Origin: Trichoplax adhaerens
Taxonomy: Eukaryota; Placozoa; Uniplacotomia; Trichoplacea; Trichoplacidae
Direction: 5' to 3'
NCBI RefSeq assembly: GCF_000150275.1
Contig: NW_002060947.1
Span: 6,473,211-6,537,210 of the forward strand
DNA: 64,000 nucleotides
Shown here: piece after piece, positions 63,581-64,000 of the stretch
How the letters are laid out: every line of letters starts with the position of its first letter
Position numbering within the stretch: the stretch's first letter is position 1
The notes under the pieces: model-generated
The model's database searches: none
Seen by the model: the letters and a program-made list of their open reading frames with translations, nothing else
Told to the model about the DNA's origin: nothing
Made by a program: the position numbers and the translations under genes

Positions 63581-64000
63581 ACTTGATTACTAGCTTTAAT
63601 GTACACTTTAATTGTTACTCACTCCGTAAATGCTGCATGATTAACCAGAATAAATCTTTCAATTTTTCTGTTATCACTTCATAAACCACTACAAGTATTT
63701 TATCGCAAGCTTAAAAAGCTCTCTTATTAACAGTTAAGCAATTTCTCTATTTCTTAGCAGATATTCCTTTCACAATGTCCATTTACCACAGTATGATGTG
63801 ATTATATATCATATAATACCAGTGTTTTACGCTTCATCATCAAAGAAGATTAAATTAACGTTTCGCTTAGTGATCTGATCGTTTTGAAATTGTAATCGTG
63901 CTAGCTTAAGTGATAGAACTGTTTACGAAGTTTCAAAATTTGTAGAAAATTAGAACTTTATTAGATCTTTATACAAAGATGATCTACATGCAGCTCTACT
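63581..64000. other. AT-rich end of window
   Basis: Nothing recognisable is seen; any feature would continue beyond the window. Confidence 0.4.

Noticed and set aside
63424-63684. 86-codon opening
   Set aside because: It lies largely in a 145-bp tandem repeat whose other units do not keep the frame.

Overview
The window looks like nuclear DNA of an early-branching animal, most likely a placozoan (Trichoplax/Hoilungia type). The reasons are the AT-rich composition, four intact single-exon rhodopsin-class GPCR genes, a eukaryotic setting with solo LTRs, and no operons or ribosome binding sites. The taxon is an inference and not proven by the sequence. I recognise five intact genes, one broken gene and six LTR-retrotransposon remnants; the rest is AT-rich DNA with no gene I can support. 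Layout: 1-10.8 kb is non-coding, with a degenerate tandem repeat and several fold-backs at 1.1-3.5 kb. GPCR-1 (+) lies at 10.86-11.95 kb. Solo LTR A lies at 19.87-20.50 kb beside a 37-bp minisatellite. GPCR-2 (-) lies at 22.17-23.13 kb. A secreted DUF2252-family protein (-) lies at 30.43-31.81 kb. Solo LTR C (-) is at 33.99-34.58 kb, and LTR B, a near-copy of A, is at 39.76-40.38 kb. GPCR-3 (+) is at 46.24-47.33 kb and LTR D, an inverted near-copy of C, at 50.70-51.28 kb. A GPCR pseudogene hit by two LTRs of a third family is at 53.4-55.1 kb, and GPCR-4 (+) is at 59.87-60.92 kb. The four receptors share unusual family marks: no aspartate at the TM2 sodium site, a histidine in TM3, and an F-[VM]-P-L-x-T-[YF]-x-P block before the extracellular-loop cysteine. 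They therefore look like one lineage-specific subfamily grown by local duplication. GPCR-3, the pseudogene and GPCR-4 form a same-strand series; GPCR-1 and GPCR-2 are older, more divergent members with altered DRY and NPxxY motifs. The main structural result is a set of TG...CA solo LTRs in three families. Four of them have exact 5-bp target-site duplications (gcccg, gtaat, ttcat, atgac), and one of these splits the GPCR pseudogene. No internal retroelement coding sequence is visible. Much of the intergenic DNA consists of locally duplicated, decayed repeat units of about 37-320 bp, and most of the LTRs sit next to such arrays.
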